Shown piece by piece: positions 17,780-26,642 of a DNA stretch of 64,000 nucleotides. Position 1 is the stretch's first letter; every line of letters begins with the position of its first letter. A program made the translations under genes and the position numbers. The stretch is from Lachnospiraceae bacterium (GTDB taxonomy: Bacteria; Bacillota; Clostridia; Lachnospirales; Lachnospiraceae), in assembly GCA_900771995.1 (NCBI GenBank), contig CAAGQC010000030.1, positions 1 to 64,000 on the forward strand, written 5' to 3'. The notes beneath the pieces are model-generated. The model was not told where the DNA came from. It saw only the letters and a list, made by a program, of their open reading frames with translations, and ran no database searches.

Positions 17780-18604
17780 TTAGAAATGCACCACTGCCCG
17801 GAACATATATCCCACGCAGGCATATAAAATGATCCCCAGCACCGTTCCCAGCATTCCCAGCTGGTAGAAGGTAATGCTGCGATCCAGTGCACTTTTCTGC
17901 TGTTGCAATACTGCAGTCTCCATGTCCTTTAACTGTTCTCCCATATCTTTTAACAGATCCACGGCCTGTCCGGATTCTCCTGCCTGGATCAGCGTAATGC
18001 ACAGCGCATCGATCTGCCGGTTATCGAACTTCTGCTGGAAGTCAGACAAAGCCGTCACCAGATCCGCCTGCATGACAATATCTCCCGACAGTTCCATCAG
18101 AGCCTGCTGCAGTCTCTGTGTCCGGACGCTCTGACAGCACTCCGTCAACGCATCCGTCACATATACTCCCGCAAGGATCTGCACTTCCAGCGCCTGATAG
18201 ATCAGTTTTATCTCCGGCAGCATCTTCCGGTTGTCCATCCGGTTCAGATACAATAACAGCAGTTCCGGCACAAAATACAGAACCGCCGCAGAAAGTATCC
18301 CGTATTCCCAGCCGATCCTTCCCATAGTCAATGCCCCTGCGAAGGCCAGTAACAGACGTCCGCACAGATACTTTACCGGTGTGATCTTTCTCCCATAATG
18401 ATATTCCGCTCCGTTCTTCCTTAATCTTTTTTCCGTCCCGGTGATCCAGTTTTCATAGCCTCTATTTTCCCGTACCATGCCTGCGATCTCTTCGCAGGCA
18501 TGCAATACCGTCTTCGTCGCCGATCCCGTTCCCATACGAAATACAAAGATTCCTCCAAACATCGCTCCCAATAATTCCGAAATCCAGATACCTCTAAAAT
18601 TCAT
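17780..18604 (-). CDS. TadC-like inner-membrane platform protein
   Basis: The 274-residue protein has a type II secretion F domain. Two hydrophobic segments lie in the N-terminal half (about 85-125), a cytoplasmic helical domain with LIYQALEVQILAGVYVTDAL and LCITLIQAGESGQAVDLL follows, and a final membrane helix (LGMLGTVLGIILYACVGYMF) closes the protein. TadB and TadC form the platform that couples ATPase motion to pilin extraction. It is directly downstream of the tadB-like gene with a 19-base gap. Confidence 0.82.
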   Translation of the reverse strand: MNFRGIWISELLGAMFGGIFVFRMGTGSATKTVLHACEEIAGMVRENRGYENWITGTEKRLRKNGAEYHYGRKITPVKYLCGRLLLAFAGALTMGRIGWEYGILSAAVLYFVPELLLLYLNRMDNRKMLPEIKLIYQALEVQILAGVYVTDALTECCQSVRTQRLQQALMELSGDIVMQADLVTALSDFQQKFDNRQIDALCITLIQAGESGQAVDLLKDMGEQLKDMETAVLQQQKSALDRSITFYQLGMLGTVLGIILYACVGYMFRAVVHF

Positions 18605-18623
18605 CTTCTGTCCCCTCCCATGC

Positions 18624-19562
18624 TCAACAATGAAAACCGTACAGCTTTCGCATGAACAAAAAAATGATCAGTGCGTATACTCCTATGGCCAGATGCCCCG
18701 GTAACGTCCCGAATAATATCTTCCAGACCGACACATCGATCAGCCGATCCACCGTAAGCAGCGCAAACAGCGACATAGCCATCAGTAATCCCATATTGAT
18801 TCCTGCTTCCCGCAGCATCCCTTTCCGTTCCTCTTCCATCCGCAGATACTCTCTGGCAGACCGCCTGCTGCTGTCCACCAGCGCCGTCAGATCTGCCGTA
18901 TACCGGATGCTGACTTCCAGGTTTCTGGCCAGTTCCTTCACCTTGGGATGCTCGATCCGCTCCGCCATGGACAAAAGCGCCAGGGAACTGTCTCCCGTGG
19001 TCTGTGCCTCATAAGCGCATTCCTCCAACGCACCCTTTAACGGTTCCTCCACATAGCGGCTGACCTGCCCCAGCACCAGCGTGATCTCACCGGCTGTCAG
19101 GCTGTAATTTCCCAGAAAATTCAGGCATTTCAGGAGATTTTCATTAACAGCCCGCAATTCTCCCGCCCGCAAAGTGCTCAGAAGCAGATACTCCGCAGCG
19201 CCGCACAATATCGTCCCGCCTGCCGCGATCCAGAATTTCCCGCTGACGCCCTGTAACAGGGAAAAGATTGCCGCCAGAGCAAAAAGATTTCCGGCAATCC
19301 ATTTTTCCGCAGTACATCCCGGAAATCTCCGCCTCACTCCGCAATAGCAGAGGAATTCTTCCACACGGCTGATCCACGTGCTTTTACGCTGTAGTTCCTG
19401 CAGCCTGTGCCGGTTCTCCAATACCCGCAGTCTGGCGGACTGATCCATCTCTTCTTTCGTCCGGGACAGCAGGCGTTTTGCCGTCTCCACACACCGTATC
19501 TTTCCAAACAGAAGCAGAAAGCCCGTAAATATTAAACAAAAGATCCATGCGTATATGATCAT
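18624..19562 (-). CDS. TadB-like inner-membrane platform protein
   Basis: The 312-residue protein has an N-terminal membrane helix, a basic linker, paired helices at about 85-130, a type II secretion F cytoplasmic domain (AERIEHPKVKELARNLEVSI) and a C-terminal membrane pair. It follows the ATPase by 23 bases behind AGAGGAG. It is the expected partner of TadC in the Tad assembly machine. Confidence 0.82.
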   Translation of the reverse strand: MIIYAWIFCLIFTGFLLLFGKIRCVETAKRLLSRTKEEMDQSARLRVLENRHRLQELQRKSTWISRVEEFLCYCGVRRRFPGCTAEKWIAGNLFALAAIFSLLQGVSGKFWIAAGGTILCGAAEYLLLSTLRAGELRAVNENLLKCLNFLGNYSLTAGEITLVLGQVSRYVEEPLKGALEECAYEAQTTGDSSLALLSMAERIEHPKVKELARNLEVSIRYTADLTALVDSSRRSAREYLRMEEERKGMLREAGINMGLLMAMSLFALLTVDRLIDVSVWKILFGTLPGHLAIGVYALIIFLFMRKLYGFHC

Positions 19563-19585
19563 AAGTTTCTCCTCTCATGTAACGG

Positions 19586-20737
19586 TCAAAACAGTCTCTC
19601 ATATTCCAGATTCTCTTTCTCCGCATTCCATCCCTGACAGGCAAAGATCTCCTTCACCCGATAGTGTTCCATGAACACCAGAGTCTGAAAGCAGTCCATC
19701 ATTTTCATTAATTCATTGCGGGAGTAGCGGCTGTCATACATCGCATAATCCACAATCTTCTCCGGTGCCCTGTCGGCCGAAGGGGCGTGTACGGTTGCCG
19801 CACAGATCTGCCCCGTATATGCCGCATTCAGCAGATATAACGCCTCCCCGCCCTTCACTTCTCCTATGATAAAAAAATCCACATCCATGGTCAGTCCCGC
19901 TATGCTGATATGCTTTAAGTCGTAACTTACACTGCTCTCCGAAGTCCCCGGAAGTGAATGCAGGAACATCATATCCGGATGAAACAGCGTCGTCAGTTCG
20001 TCCGCCTGCTGTGCCACCAGGATCGCCATATCATCCGGCAGCGTTTCTTTCAGTGCATTCAGCAAAGTCGTCTTACCGGAAGAATTTCCTCCACAGATCA
20101 GTGTGGATCCCTGCCGGAACCGCTGCACCAGCAGTTCTGCCGTACTCCGGTCCATCATCTCCTTCTCCACCAGTTCCCTCATCATGGGAAAATTCTTGGG
20201 AACCTTACGGATACACAGATAAGGTTCGCTGTAGGTATTGACAATGGGCATGGATAACGTAAACCGGAAAATAAAATCCGGATGACTTTCAGTATCCGTA
20301 AACCGTTGAATAGCATTCAGATTGGAGATGTTCACCTGATTTCTGGTAGCTACATAGTCGATAAACTGCCGGTATTCCTTCTCCGAAGCAAAGGAAATTC
20401 CGGCATCCATACGTTTTCCTTCCCTTTTGATCCGGATGCAGTCATGACTTACCACCCGGATATCCGAAATACTTTTGTCATCCATTAACGGTGACAGCCT
20501 GGAATACCCGAAAATATACTGTTCAAATGCTTTTAACAGGCTTTTCCTTTTCCTCTCCGGAAAATGATAATACTGATCAATATGTTTTCCCGCTTCCTTC
20601 AAAAACTCCTCTTTTCCCAGAACCCCCTTTTTCACCTGGATCAGAAGCACCTGCTTCTGTGTGATAAAATCTTCTACCAGCCTCTGTAATTCTGCATCAG
20701 AGGCGGATTCTTCCCTTTTGGTCCCTTTTTCCTCCAT
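19586..20737 (-). CDS. TadA/CpaF-type pilus assembly ATPase
   Basis: The product of about 383 residues is a secretion ATPase of the CpaF branch. An N-terminal helical domain is followed by the conserved YSRLSPLMDDKSISDI, then Walker A ICGGNSSGKTTLLNAL, the Asp-box, Walker B VDFFIIGEVKGGEAL and the His-containing ICAATVHAPSADR. It powers pilin polymerisation on the cytoplasmic face. The ATG at 20737 follows AAAGGAGG and is preferred over an upstream in-frame start. It is the first gene of the Tad cluster. The 273-base gap upstream separates it from the EAL gene and should hold the cluster promoter; I did not find a convincing pair of boxes. Confidence 0.9.
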   Translation of the reverse strand: MEEKGTKREESASDAELQRLVEDFITQKQVLLIQVKKGVLGKEEFLKEAGKHIDQYYHFPERKRKSLLKAFEQYIFGYSRLSPLMDDKSISDIRVVSHDCIRIKREGKRMDAGISFASEKEYRQFIDYVATRNQVNISNLNAIQRFTDTESHPDFIFRFTLSMPIVNTYSEPYLCIRKVPKNFPMMRELVEKEMMDRSTAELLVQRFRQGSTLICGGNSSGKTTLLNALKETLPDDMAILVAQQADELTTLFHPDMMFLHSLPGTSESSVSYDLKHISIAGLTMDVDFFIIGEVKGGEALYLLNAAYTGQICAATVHAPSADRAPEKIVDYAMYDSRYSRNELMKMMDCFQTLVFMEHYRVKEIFACQGWNAEKENLEYERLF

Positions 20738-20930
20738 ACATCCTCCTTTTGTTTTTCTGAAATCATCCATTTCGCACTAATTAATACAATATGTGATTCG
20801 TGGTCGAATATGACCTGATATTTAGAATTTTGACCTCGACTGACCTGTCGGGTAATATGCAGATTACTCCATCCGGCAGCATCTGTCAACGCCCCGGGAG
20901 CTATTTTCTCATTTTCGGAAGAATGGCCAA

Positions 20931-20982
20931 AGAAAAACCGCATTCTGTCCGGTCTTTTCCAAAAAATCCCGTAAGAATGCGG
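20931..20982 (-). terminator. Terminator of the GGDEF-EAL gene
   Basis: Nine-base arms CCGCATTCT (20938-20946) and AGAATGCGG (20974-20982) enclose a 27-base loop. On the minus strand the hairpin is followed by TTTTTCT. It separates the EAL gene from the Tad cluster. Confidence 0.8.
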
Positions 20983-21010
20983 TCTGCGCATTTGTCTATT
21001 TTGTCGTTGT

Positions 21011-22414
21011 CTATTTTGCCATATCCGGCTCACTTTCCTGTTGCCTAAGCAGCTTATCGAACTCTTCCACCGGCATCGGGCGGTAGAATAAAAAGCCCTG
21101 TACATCCGTACAATTACAGCCTAGCAGGAAGTCCTTCTGTTCCTCCGTCTCCACACCTTCGATAACAATATGTACTCCCAGCTGCTGCAACATGGCAATG
21201 GTATTGCGGATAATGATCCGGCTCTTGTCCTTCTCCAGATCCCGGATAAATTCCCTGTCGATCTTGATCTCATCCAGCGTCTGGTTCTTCAACATATTCA
21301 TGGTGGAATATCCCGTTCCGAAATCGTCCATGGACACCAAGAATCCCTGGGAGCGCAGATTCTCCATCCGCTGGTACATGCCTTCCTCATCCTCGAGGAA
21401 AGCGCTTTCCGTCAATTCCAACGGAACATACTCTGCAGGGATATCGTATTTCTCCCGAAGCCGGATCAGATTCTCTGCCAGTTTTGCGTCATAGGCATGC
21501 AATCTGGAGACGTTAATGGAGATAGGCACCAGTTCCCTGCCTTCTTCTTTCAATTTTCCCAGATAAGCAAATACTTTTTCCCAGATGTACTCGTCCACAT
21601 TGATGACAAAACCGTTCTTCTCCAGCACGGGAATGAACTCTCCCGGAGGCACCAGTCCCTTTTCCGGATGCTGCCAGCGGACCAGAGCTTCGCCGCCGAT
21701 GATCCGTCCGGTGCTCATATCCACCTTCGGCTGTACATACAGCACCAGTTCCCCGTTCTCCAGGGCTCCCACAATGTCATTTTCCACCTGACGCTCCCGC
21801 ATCAGCTGTCTGCGCATCTTTTCGTCGAAAATGGCATAGGTCTGGTATACTTTTCCCTTAATGCTGTTCATGGCCATGGTGGCGCAATCCTTCAGATAGC
21901 TGATCGCCGGCTCTCTCTCCGGCGAAATACCGATTCCGAAGGAAGGCTGTACTTTATAGGCAAAAGGAAACTCATCGATCCTTTTCTTGATGTCGTTGAC
22001 GATGATTTCCAGTTCTTCTATTTCCCCGTAGCTGGTGCACAGGCAGAAAATATCCGCACGGATATGGCAGGAATACGTGTCAGGACGCTGATCCTCATAT
22101 TCTTGAAAACAATCCGCAATAAATTTAAGCAGCCGGTCTCCCTCATCTCTGCTACAGAACTCATTCACTGCCTTAAACTGCACAATATCCATCAGCACAA
22201 CGCCATATTTTTTATCCGGCTCTGCCTTGATCATTTCCCCACACAGATAGAAAAAAGACTTCATATTGTGCAGATTCGTCAGTCCTGCCCGATTCTTCTC
22301 TACATTGTCCTCCGCCATTTTCCGGAGGGAATACAGATAAAGTTCTTCTTTTCCGGCATCCGTAGTCTGAGGGGATACCTCCACTACTTCTTCTTTTGCT
22401 CTCTGATACGCCAT
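21011..22414 (-). CDS. Degenerate GGDEF plus intact EAL protein, probable c-di-GMP phosphodiesterase
   Basis: The 467-residue cytoplasmic protein has a GGDEF-fold domain at about residues 40-170 whose signature reads RADIF (119-123), so diguanylate cyclase activity is not expected. The EAL domain at about 210-455 keeps EAL (242-244), the ELTES glutamate, DDFGTGYS, KIDREF and EGVET, the metal and catalytic residues needed to hydrolyse cyclic di-GMP. There is no sensor or membrane domain. It lies just upstream of the Tad cluster on the same strand but is separated by a terminator. Control of pilus or motility output by c-di-GMP is a reasonable inference. Confidence 0.9.
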   Translation of the reverse strand: MAYQRAKEEVVEVSPQTTDAGKEELYLYSLRKMAEDNVEKNRAGLTNLHNMKSFFYLCGEMIKAEPDKKYGVVLMDIVQFKAVNEFCSRDEGDRLLKFIADCFQEYEDQRPDTYSCHIRADIFCLCTSYGEIEELEIIVNDIKKRIDEFPFAYKVQPSFGIGISPEREPAISYLKDCATMAMNSIKGKVYQTYAIFDEKMRRQLMRERQVENDIVGALENGELVLYVQPKVDMSTGRIIGGEALVRWQHPEKGLVPPGEFIPVLEKNGFVINVDEYIWEKVFAYLGKLKEEGRELVPISINVSRLHAYDAKLAENLIRLREKYDIPAEYVPLELTESAFLEDEEGMYQRMENLRSQGFLVSMDDFGTGYSTMNMLKNQTLDEIKIDREFIRDLEKDKSRIIIRNTIAMLQQLGVHIVIEGVETEEQKDFLLGCNCTDVQGFLFYRPMPVEEFDKLLRQQESEPDMAK

Positions 22415-22496
22415 AAGTATTCCTCACAAGATCACTTATTGATACGCTCTATTATACCTCATTTTGTTAATATTTTCCACCTTAAGAGGGTTTTTA

Positions 22497-22524
22497 TTGT
22501 ATTTTATTGGGAAAATGGTATAAT
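22497..22524 (+). promoter_or_regulatory. Promoter of the 37-residue membrane peptide
   Basis: TTGTAT (22497-22502) and TATAAT (22519-22524) with a 16-base spacer lie 32 bases upstream of the small reading frame. Confidence 0.55.
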
Positions 22525-22556
22525 AACCTTAATTCTAACAAAAAGGAGTGTGCCTT

Positions 22557-22670
22557 ATGTTTTTACTTTTGGCCGGTGGGCTTTTAATTATCCTTTTGGC
22601 AGTCGTAATTGCTGTCGTATCTTCCGTAGCCGGATCTGTTGCCGCGGTTACCGATGACACCGAAGACTGA
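22557..22670 (+). CDS. 37-residue single-pass membrane peptide
   Basis: A complete small gene has its own promoter, a clear AAAAAGGAG ribosome site 10 bases before the ATG, and a terminator at its stop. The peptide is one long hydrophobic helix (about residues 2-31, beginning MFLLLAGGLLIILLAVVIAV) and ends in the acidic tail TDDTED. The function is not recognised. It could be a small membrane regulator, a type I toxin-like peptide or a transporter-associated peptide. It lacks the positive residues usual in type I toxins. The packaging of promoter, ribosome site and terminator is the main reason to believe it. Confidence 0.6.
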   Translation: MFLLLAGGLLIILLAVVIAVVSSVAGSVAAVTDDTED

Positions 22671-22700
22671 CATTCCGTTCTGCGGACTGTCAGTTTTCTT
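22666..22700 (+). terminator. Terminator of the small membrane peptide gene
   Basis: ACTGACA (22666-22672) pairs with TGTCAGT (22688-22694), with an inner CCG/CGG pairing, followed by TTTCTT. It overlaps the stop codon of the peptide gene and the 3' end of the convergent ABC-F gene. Confidence 0.75.
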
Positions 22701-24516
22701 CTCCCCGTTCGATCCGGGCCGCCAGATCTTCCAGATACATCCAGCGTTCCATTTTCTCTTCCAGCTGCTGTTCCGCAGCTTCTTTTTCTTTGGTCAGTTC
22801 ATTCAGCTTTACGAAATCACTGGCATATTTTGAAAAATCTGCTTCCAGCGCTGCTATTTTTTCCTCTAACGCCGCCATTTCCCCCTCAATGGATTCATAA
22901 TCTTTCTGTTCCTGATAGGTGAATTTTAATTTGCGTTTCTGTCCGCTCTTCCAGTTTTTAGCAGTGTTTTCCTCTTCTGAGTTCTTCGCCTGTGACGTTG
23001 CTGCTCCTGTGCTCTCGACAGCTCCTTCCGCTGCTTTCCGGTTGGCATAATCCGTGTAGCCGCCTTCGTACTGCACCATGCGGGTATCCTCCAGGGCGAA
23101 GATCCTGCGGACCACACGATCCAGAAAATACCGGTCATGGGACACGACGATGACGATGCCTGGGAACGTGTCCAGATAATCCTCCAGTACCTGCAGGGTG
23201 GCAATATCCAGATCGTTGGTAGGCTCATCGAGAATCAGGACATTGGGTGCCCCCATCAGTACCTTGCATAATTGCAGTCTGCGCCGCTCTCCGCCGGACA
23301 GTTTTCCCAGCTGTCCGTACTGGTCTTCCCCGGAAAACAGGAACCGCTCCAGCATTCTCGCTGCCGTGATCTGTCCATCCTCCGTGGTGATATATTCTGC
23401 CACATCCCGGATATAATCAATGACTCTCTGCTCCGGATGCATCATGGTGTCGTCGATCTCCTGGACATAATATCCCAGCTTCACGGTCTGCCCGATCTCA
23501 ATATGTCCGCTGTCCGGAGCCACTTCACCCAGGATCATTTTCATCAGCGTGGTCTTACCACTGCCGTTAGGGCCGATAAATCCCACCCGGTCGTCCTTGC
23601 CGAACAGATAGGTAAAATCACGGATCAACACTTTATCGCCATAGCTTTTGGATACATTCTCGATCTCTACTGTGGTACGGCCCAGTCTGGATGCTGCGGA
23701 AGTCAGTTCCACTTTGCCGTCCGTCACGGGTCCCTTCACATTTTTCAATTCCTCAAAACGCTGCAATCTGGCCTTCTGCTTCGTAGAGCGGGCTCTGGCG
23801 CCCCGCTGTACCCAGGCAAGCTCATTGCGTAGGATATTCAGGCGCTTTTTCTCACTGGCCTGTGCCATCTCCTCCCGTTGCATTTTCAGTTCCAGATAGC
23901 CGGAATAGTTAGCATCATAAGAATAGATCTTCCCCTTGTCCAATTCCAGGATCCGGTCGGTAACGCTGTCCAGAAAATAACGATCATGCGTAACCATGAT
24001 CATGGCGCCTTTGCGGCGGCGCAACTGATCCTCCAGCCAGTCAGACATGGAATTGTCCAGATGGTTGGTAGGCTCGTCCAATAATAAGATCTCTGCGGGA
24101 GACAAAAGCACTGATACCAGTGCCAGACGCTTGCGCTGTCCGCCGGACAGTTGCCCGCAGGGCTGGTCAAATTCCGTAACCCCCAGCTTCGTCAGCATGC
24201 TTTTGGCATCCGCCTCGATGGTTCCGGCGTTTTCCTCCACACGATTGCCACGCAGCACTGCCTCCAGCACCGTCTCCTCCGGAGCAAACTCCGGATTCTG
24301 GGGCAGATAACGCACCAGGCAGTGATTTGCCTTGATCACGGTACCGTCATCGGCCTCCTCCAGCCCGGCAATCATTTTTAACAAAGTTGATTTTCCGGTT
24401 CCGTTAATACCAATGATTCCGGCCTTTTCCCCTTCCTGCAGGAAAAAGGAGGCTCCGTCAAAAATCTTGCGTACTCCATAACTTTTGGTAATATTATCAA
24501 CAGTCAATATATTCAT
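22690..24516 (-). CDS. ABC-F ATPase with C-terminal coiled coil (Uup-like)
   Basis: The 608-residue cytoplasmic protein has two ABC cassettes and no membrane domain. The first has GINGTGKST and LSGGQRKRLAL; the second has GPNGSGKTT and LSGGERRRLQL, with LLDEPTNHLD and ILDEPTNDLD as Walker B. The linker between the cassettes is charged. The C-terminus (about 530-605) is a Glu/Lys-rich coiled coil as in Uup. ABC-F proteins act on ribosomes at the E site or on branched DNA (Uup). It is a single-gene unit between two convergent or divergent neighbours. Antibiotic resistance activity is possible but not indicated. Confidence 0.9.
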   Translation of the reverse strand: MNILTVDNITKSYGVRKIFDGASFFLQEGEKAGIIGINGTGKSTLLKMIAGLEEADDGTVIKANHCLVRYLPQNPEFAPEETVLEAVLRGNRVEENAGTIEADAKSMLTKLGVTEFDQPCGQLSGGQRKRLALVSVLLSPAEILLLDEPTNHLDNSMSDWLEDQLRRRKGAMIMVTHDRYFLDSVTDRILELDKGKIYSYDANYSGYLELKMQREEMAQASEKKRLNILRNELAWVQRGARARSTKQKARLQRFEELKNVKGPVTDGKVELTSAASRLGRTTVEIENVSKSYGDKVLIRDFTYLFGKDDRVGFIGPNGSGKTTLMKMILGEVAPDSGHIEIGQTVKLGYYVQEIDDTMMHPEQRVIDYIRDVAEYITTEDGQITAARMLERFLFSGEDQYGQLGKLSGGERRRLQLCKVLMGAPNVLILDEPTNDLDIATLQVLEDYLDTFPGIVIVVSHDRYFLDRVVRRIFALEDTRMVQYEGGYTDYANRKAAEGAVESTGAATSQAKNSEEENTAKNWKSGQKRKLKFTYQEQKDYESIEGEMAALEEKIAALEADFSKYASDFVKLNELTKEKEAAEQQLEEKMERWMYLEDLAARIERGEEN

Positions 24517-24653
24517 CTGTACTACCTCTTTTTAGAATTTACGCATAGCTTATACGAACTTTTTTCTCAAAGAATCGTATCATTTTTTCATGTGCTATGC
24601 TTTCCAAATGTAGTATACTATAAATAATCTATTTTAGGAAAGAAGGTTTTCGC

Positions 24654-26642
24654 ATGAACTTAAAAGATGCTGCTGCGAATCTGAATCAGGCACACCCGGA
24701 GGATACCCTGCATCCCCTCTATACTCCCTGGGGGGAATCACTGGTGCGATCCGGTTCCTATGATGATATCCTGTCGGAATATCCCCGTCCGCAAATGAAA
24801 CGAACGGATTACCATATGCTGAACGGTCTCTGGGAATATGCTTTTGTGCCCGCAGATGGGAGCAGTTCTTCGGAGGATCCTGCGTATTTTACCGCTCAGG
24901 GTTCCATCCGGGTGCCTTTTTCTCCGGAAGCCCTGCTTTCCGGAGTTCACAGACGTCTGGAGCCCACGGAGTACCTGTGGTACCACCGGGAACTCTCTTT
25001 TACCACGGAAGAGCTTTCCCAAAAAGAGGAAAATATGCGCTGCATTCTGCATTTTGACGCGGTAGATCAGGAGGCAGCCGTTTTCCTCGGCACAAAGCAG
25101 CTTGGCACTCACAGCGGGGGCTACCTTCCTTTTTCCTTAGACATCACAGAATATGTAAACGCAGATCCGGTATCTCTCTATGTAAAAGTCCGGGATCTGA
25201 CCGACACCGGTTACGCCACTAGGGGAAAGCAGACCCTGAACCGCGGTGGCATGTTCTACACCGCCCAGAGCGGCATCTGGCAGAGTGTCTGGTACGAATG
25301 GGTTCCGGAAAACTATGTGATCAATTATAAGATCACCCCGGAGTACAACAAGGCTTCCGTAACCTTCGTCCTGTGTTCTCCGAAGCCGTTCAACCATCTG
25401 GAATTCCGGGTAAGTGCCCCCTCCTGCGACGGAACCCTCGCGCAAGGAAATACCGGTTCACTCATGCGGATGCGTGTACGTAAAATTTCTGAGCAACAGG
25501 ATTCCTTTGGGCTCACGCATACCACGGTAGTTCTTTCTTTTCCCGCCAGTATCACCTATTCTGCTGTGGCTCCCGCGGATGTACCGGAGCCTGTGAATTT
25601 CAAGTCCTGGAGTCCGGAACACCCCTGGCTGTATCTTTTTACCCTGAACGCCGATGAGGATACCGTGGATGGCTATTTTGCCATGCGATGTTTCTCCGTT
25701 GAAAAGGATTCCAAGGGAATTTTGCGTTTTTGTCTGAATCACAAGCCCTATTTTCTCCACGGGATCCTGGATCAGGGCTACTGGTCCGATGGGCTGATGA
25801 CTGCTCCCTGCGATGAGGCCTTTGTCTATGATATCAGCCTCGCAAAAGGACTGGGTTTCAATATGCTCCGGAAACATATTAAGATCGAGTCTCTGCGCTG
25901 GTATTATCACTGCGATCGTCTGGGAATGATCGTATGGCAGGATATGGTCAGCGGCGGCTCTACCTATCATATGCCCTGGGTATGCTATATGCCCACCCTG
26001 TTCCCCCACATGTCCGCCCACACGAAGGACAATCATTACGAACTGTTCTCCCGTGGTTCGGAAGAAGGCCGAAAAAGCTGGGAGCAGGAATGTCTAGACA
26101 CCATAGATCACCTGTACAACGTCCCTTCCATCGCCGTATGGGTGCCCTTCAACGAAGGCTGGGGACAGTTCGATGCTGCCCGTATTGCGAAAATGGTGGC
26201 AAAAAAAGACCCCACCCGTCCGGTAGACCATGCCAGCGGCTGGTTCGACCAGAAAGGCGGGGATTTCCGCAGTATTCATAACTACTTCCGTCCGTTACAG
26301 GTAAAATTGGATGGAAAAAGGGCTTTCGTTATCTCGGAATATGGTGGCTACGCCTGCCACATTGAGGGGCATTCCAGCGTGGACCGGGTCTACGGATATC
26401 AGAAATATGACACCCCGGAGGAGATGGCTGCCGCCCTAAAGCAGTTATTTTCCAGACAATTATTTCCTTTGACCTCAAAAGGCTTGAGCGGTGCGGTATA
26501 CACGCAGCTCTCCGATGTGGAAGAAGAAGTCAATGGTCTGGTGACTTACGATCGTCGTGTTGTCAAACTGCCTGTGGGGCATCCGTTTGCGGCGCCATCC
26601 TCTTTTGCAGCACCTTACTCACATGGAAATAAGCCGGAATAA
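24654..26642 (+). CDS. Glycoside hydrolase family 2 enzyme
   Basis: The 662-residue protein has the GH2 three-part core. A sugar-binding jelly roll (about 50-215, with LNGLWEYAF and AQSGIWQSVW) comes first, then an immunoglobulin-like domain (about 220-345), then a TIM barrel (about 355-640). The acid/base Glu is at 501 (VPFNEGWGQFD) and the nucleophile Glu at 562 (FVISEYGGY). No signal peptide is seen, so it should cleave oligosaccharides inside the cell. Specificity (beta-galactosidase, beta-glucuronidase, mannosidase) cannot be set. Its 3' end overlaps the convergent MATE gene by 80 bases. Confidence 0.92.
   Translation: MNLKDAAANLNQAHPEDTLHPLYTPWGESLVRSGSYDDILSEYPRPQMKRTDYHMLNGLWEYAFVPADGSSSSEDPAYFTAQGSIRVPFSPEALLSGVHRRLEPTEYLWYHRELSFTTEELSQKEENMRCILHFDAVDQEAAVFLGTKQLGTHSGGYLPFSLDITEYVNADPVSLYVKVRDLTDTGYATRGKQTLNRGGMFYTAQSGIWQSVWYEWVPENYVINYKITPEYNKASVTFVLCSPKPFNHLEFRVSAPSCDGTLAQGNTGSLMRMRVRKISEQQDSFGLTHTTVVLSFPASITYSAVAPADVPEPVNFKSWSPEHPWLYLFTLNADEDTVDGYFAMRCFSVEKDSKGILRFCLNHKPYFLHGILDQGYWSDGLMTAPCDEAFVYDISLAKGLGFNMLRKHIKIESLRWYYHCDRLGMIVWQDMVSGGSTYHMPWVCYMPTLFPHMSAHTKDNHYELFSRGSEEGRKSWEQECLDTIDHLYNVPSIAVWVPFNEGWGQFDAARIAKMVAKKDPTRPVDHASGWFDQKGGDFRSIHNYFRPLQVKLDGKRAFVISEYGGYACHIEGHSSVDRVYGYQKYDTPEEMAAALKQLFSRQLFPLTSKGLSGAVYTQLSDVEEEVNGLVTYDRRVVKLPVGHPFAAPSSFAAPYSHGNKPE

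Noticed and set aside
21170..22657. 495-residue plus-strand open frame
   Set aside because: It is antisense to the GGDEF-EAL gene, which has all catalytic motifs; the antisense protein has no recognisable domain.
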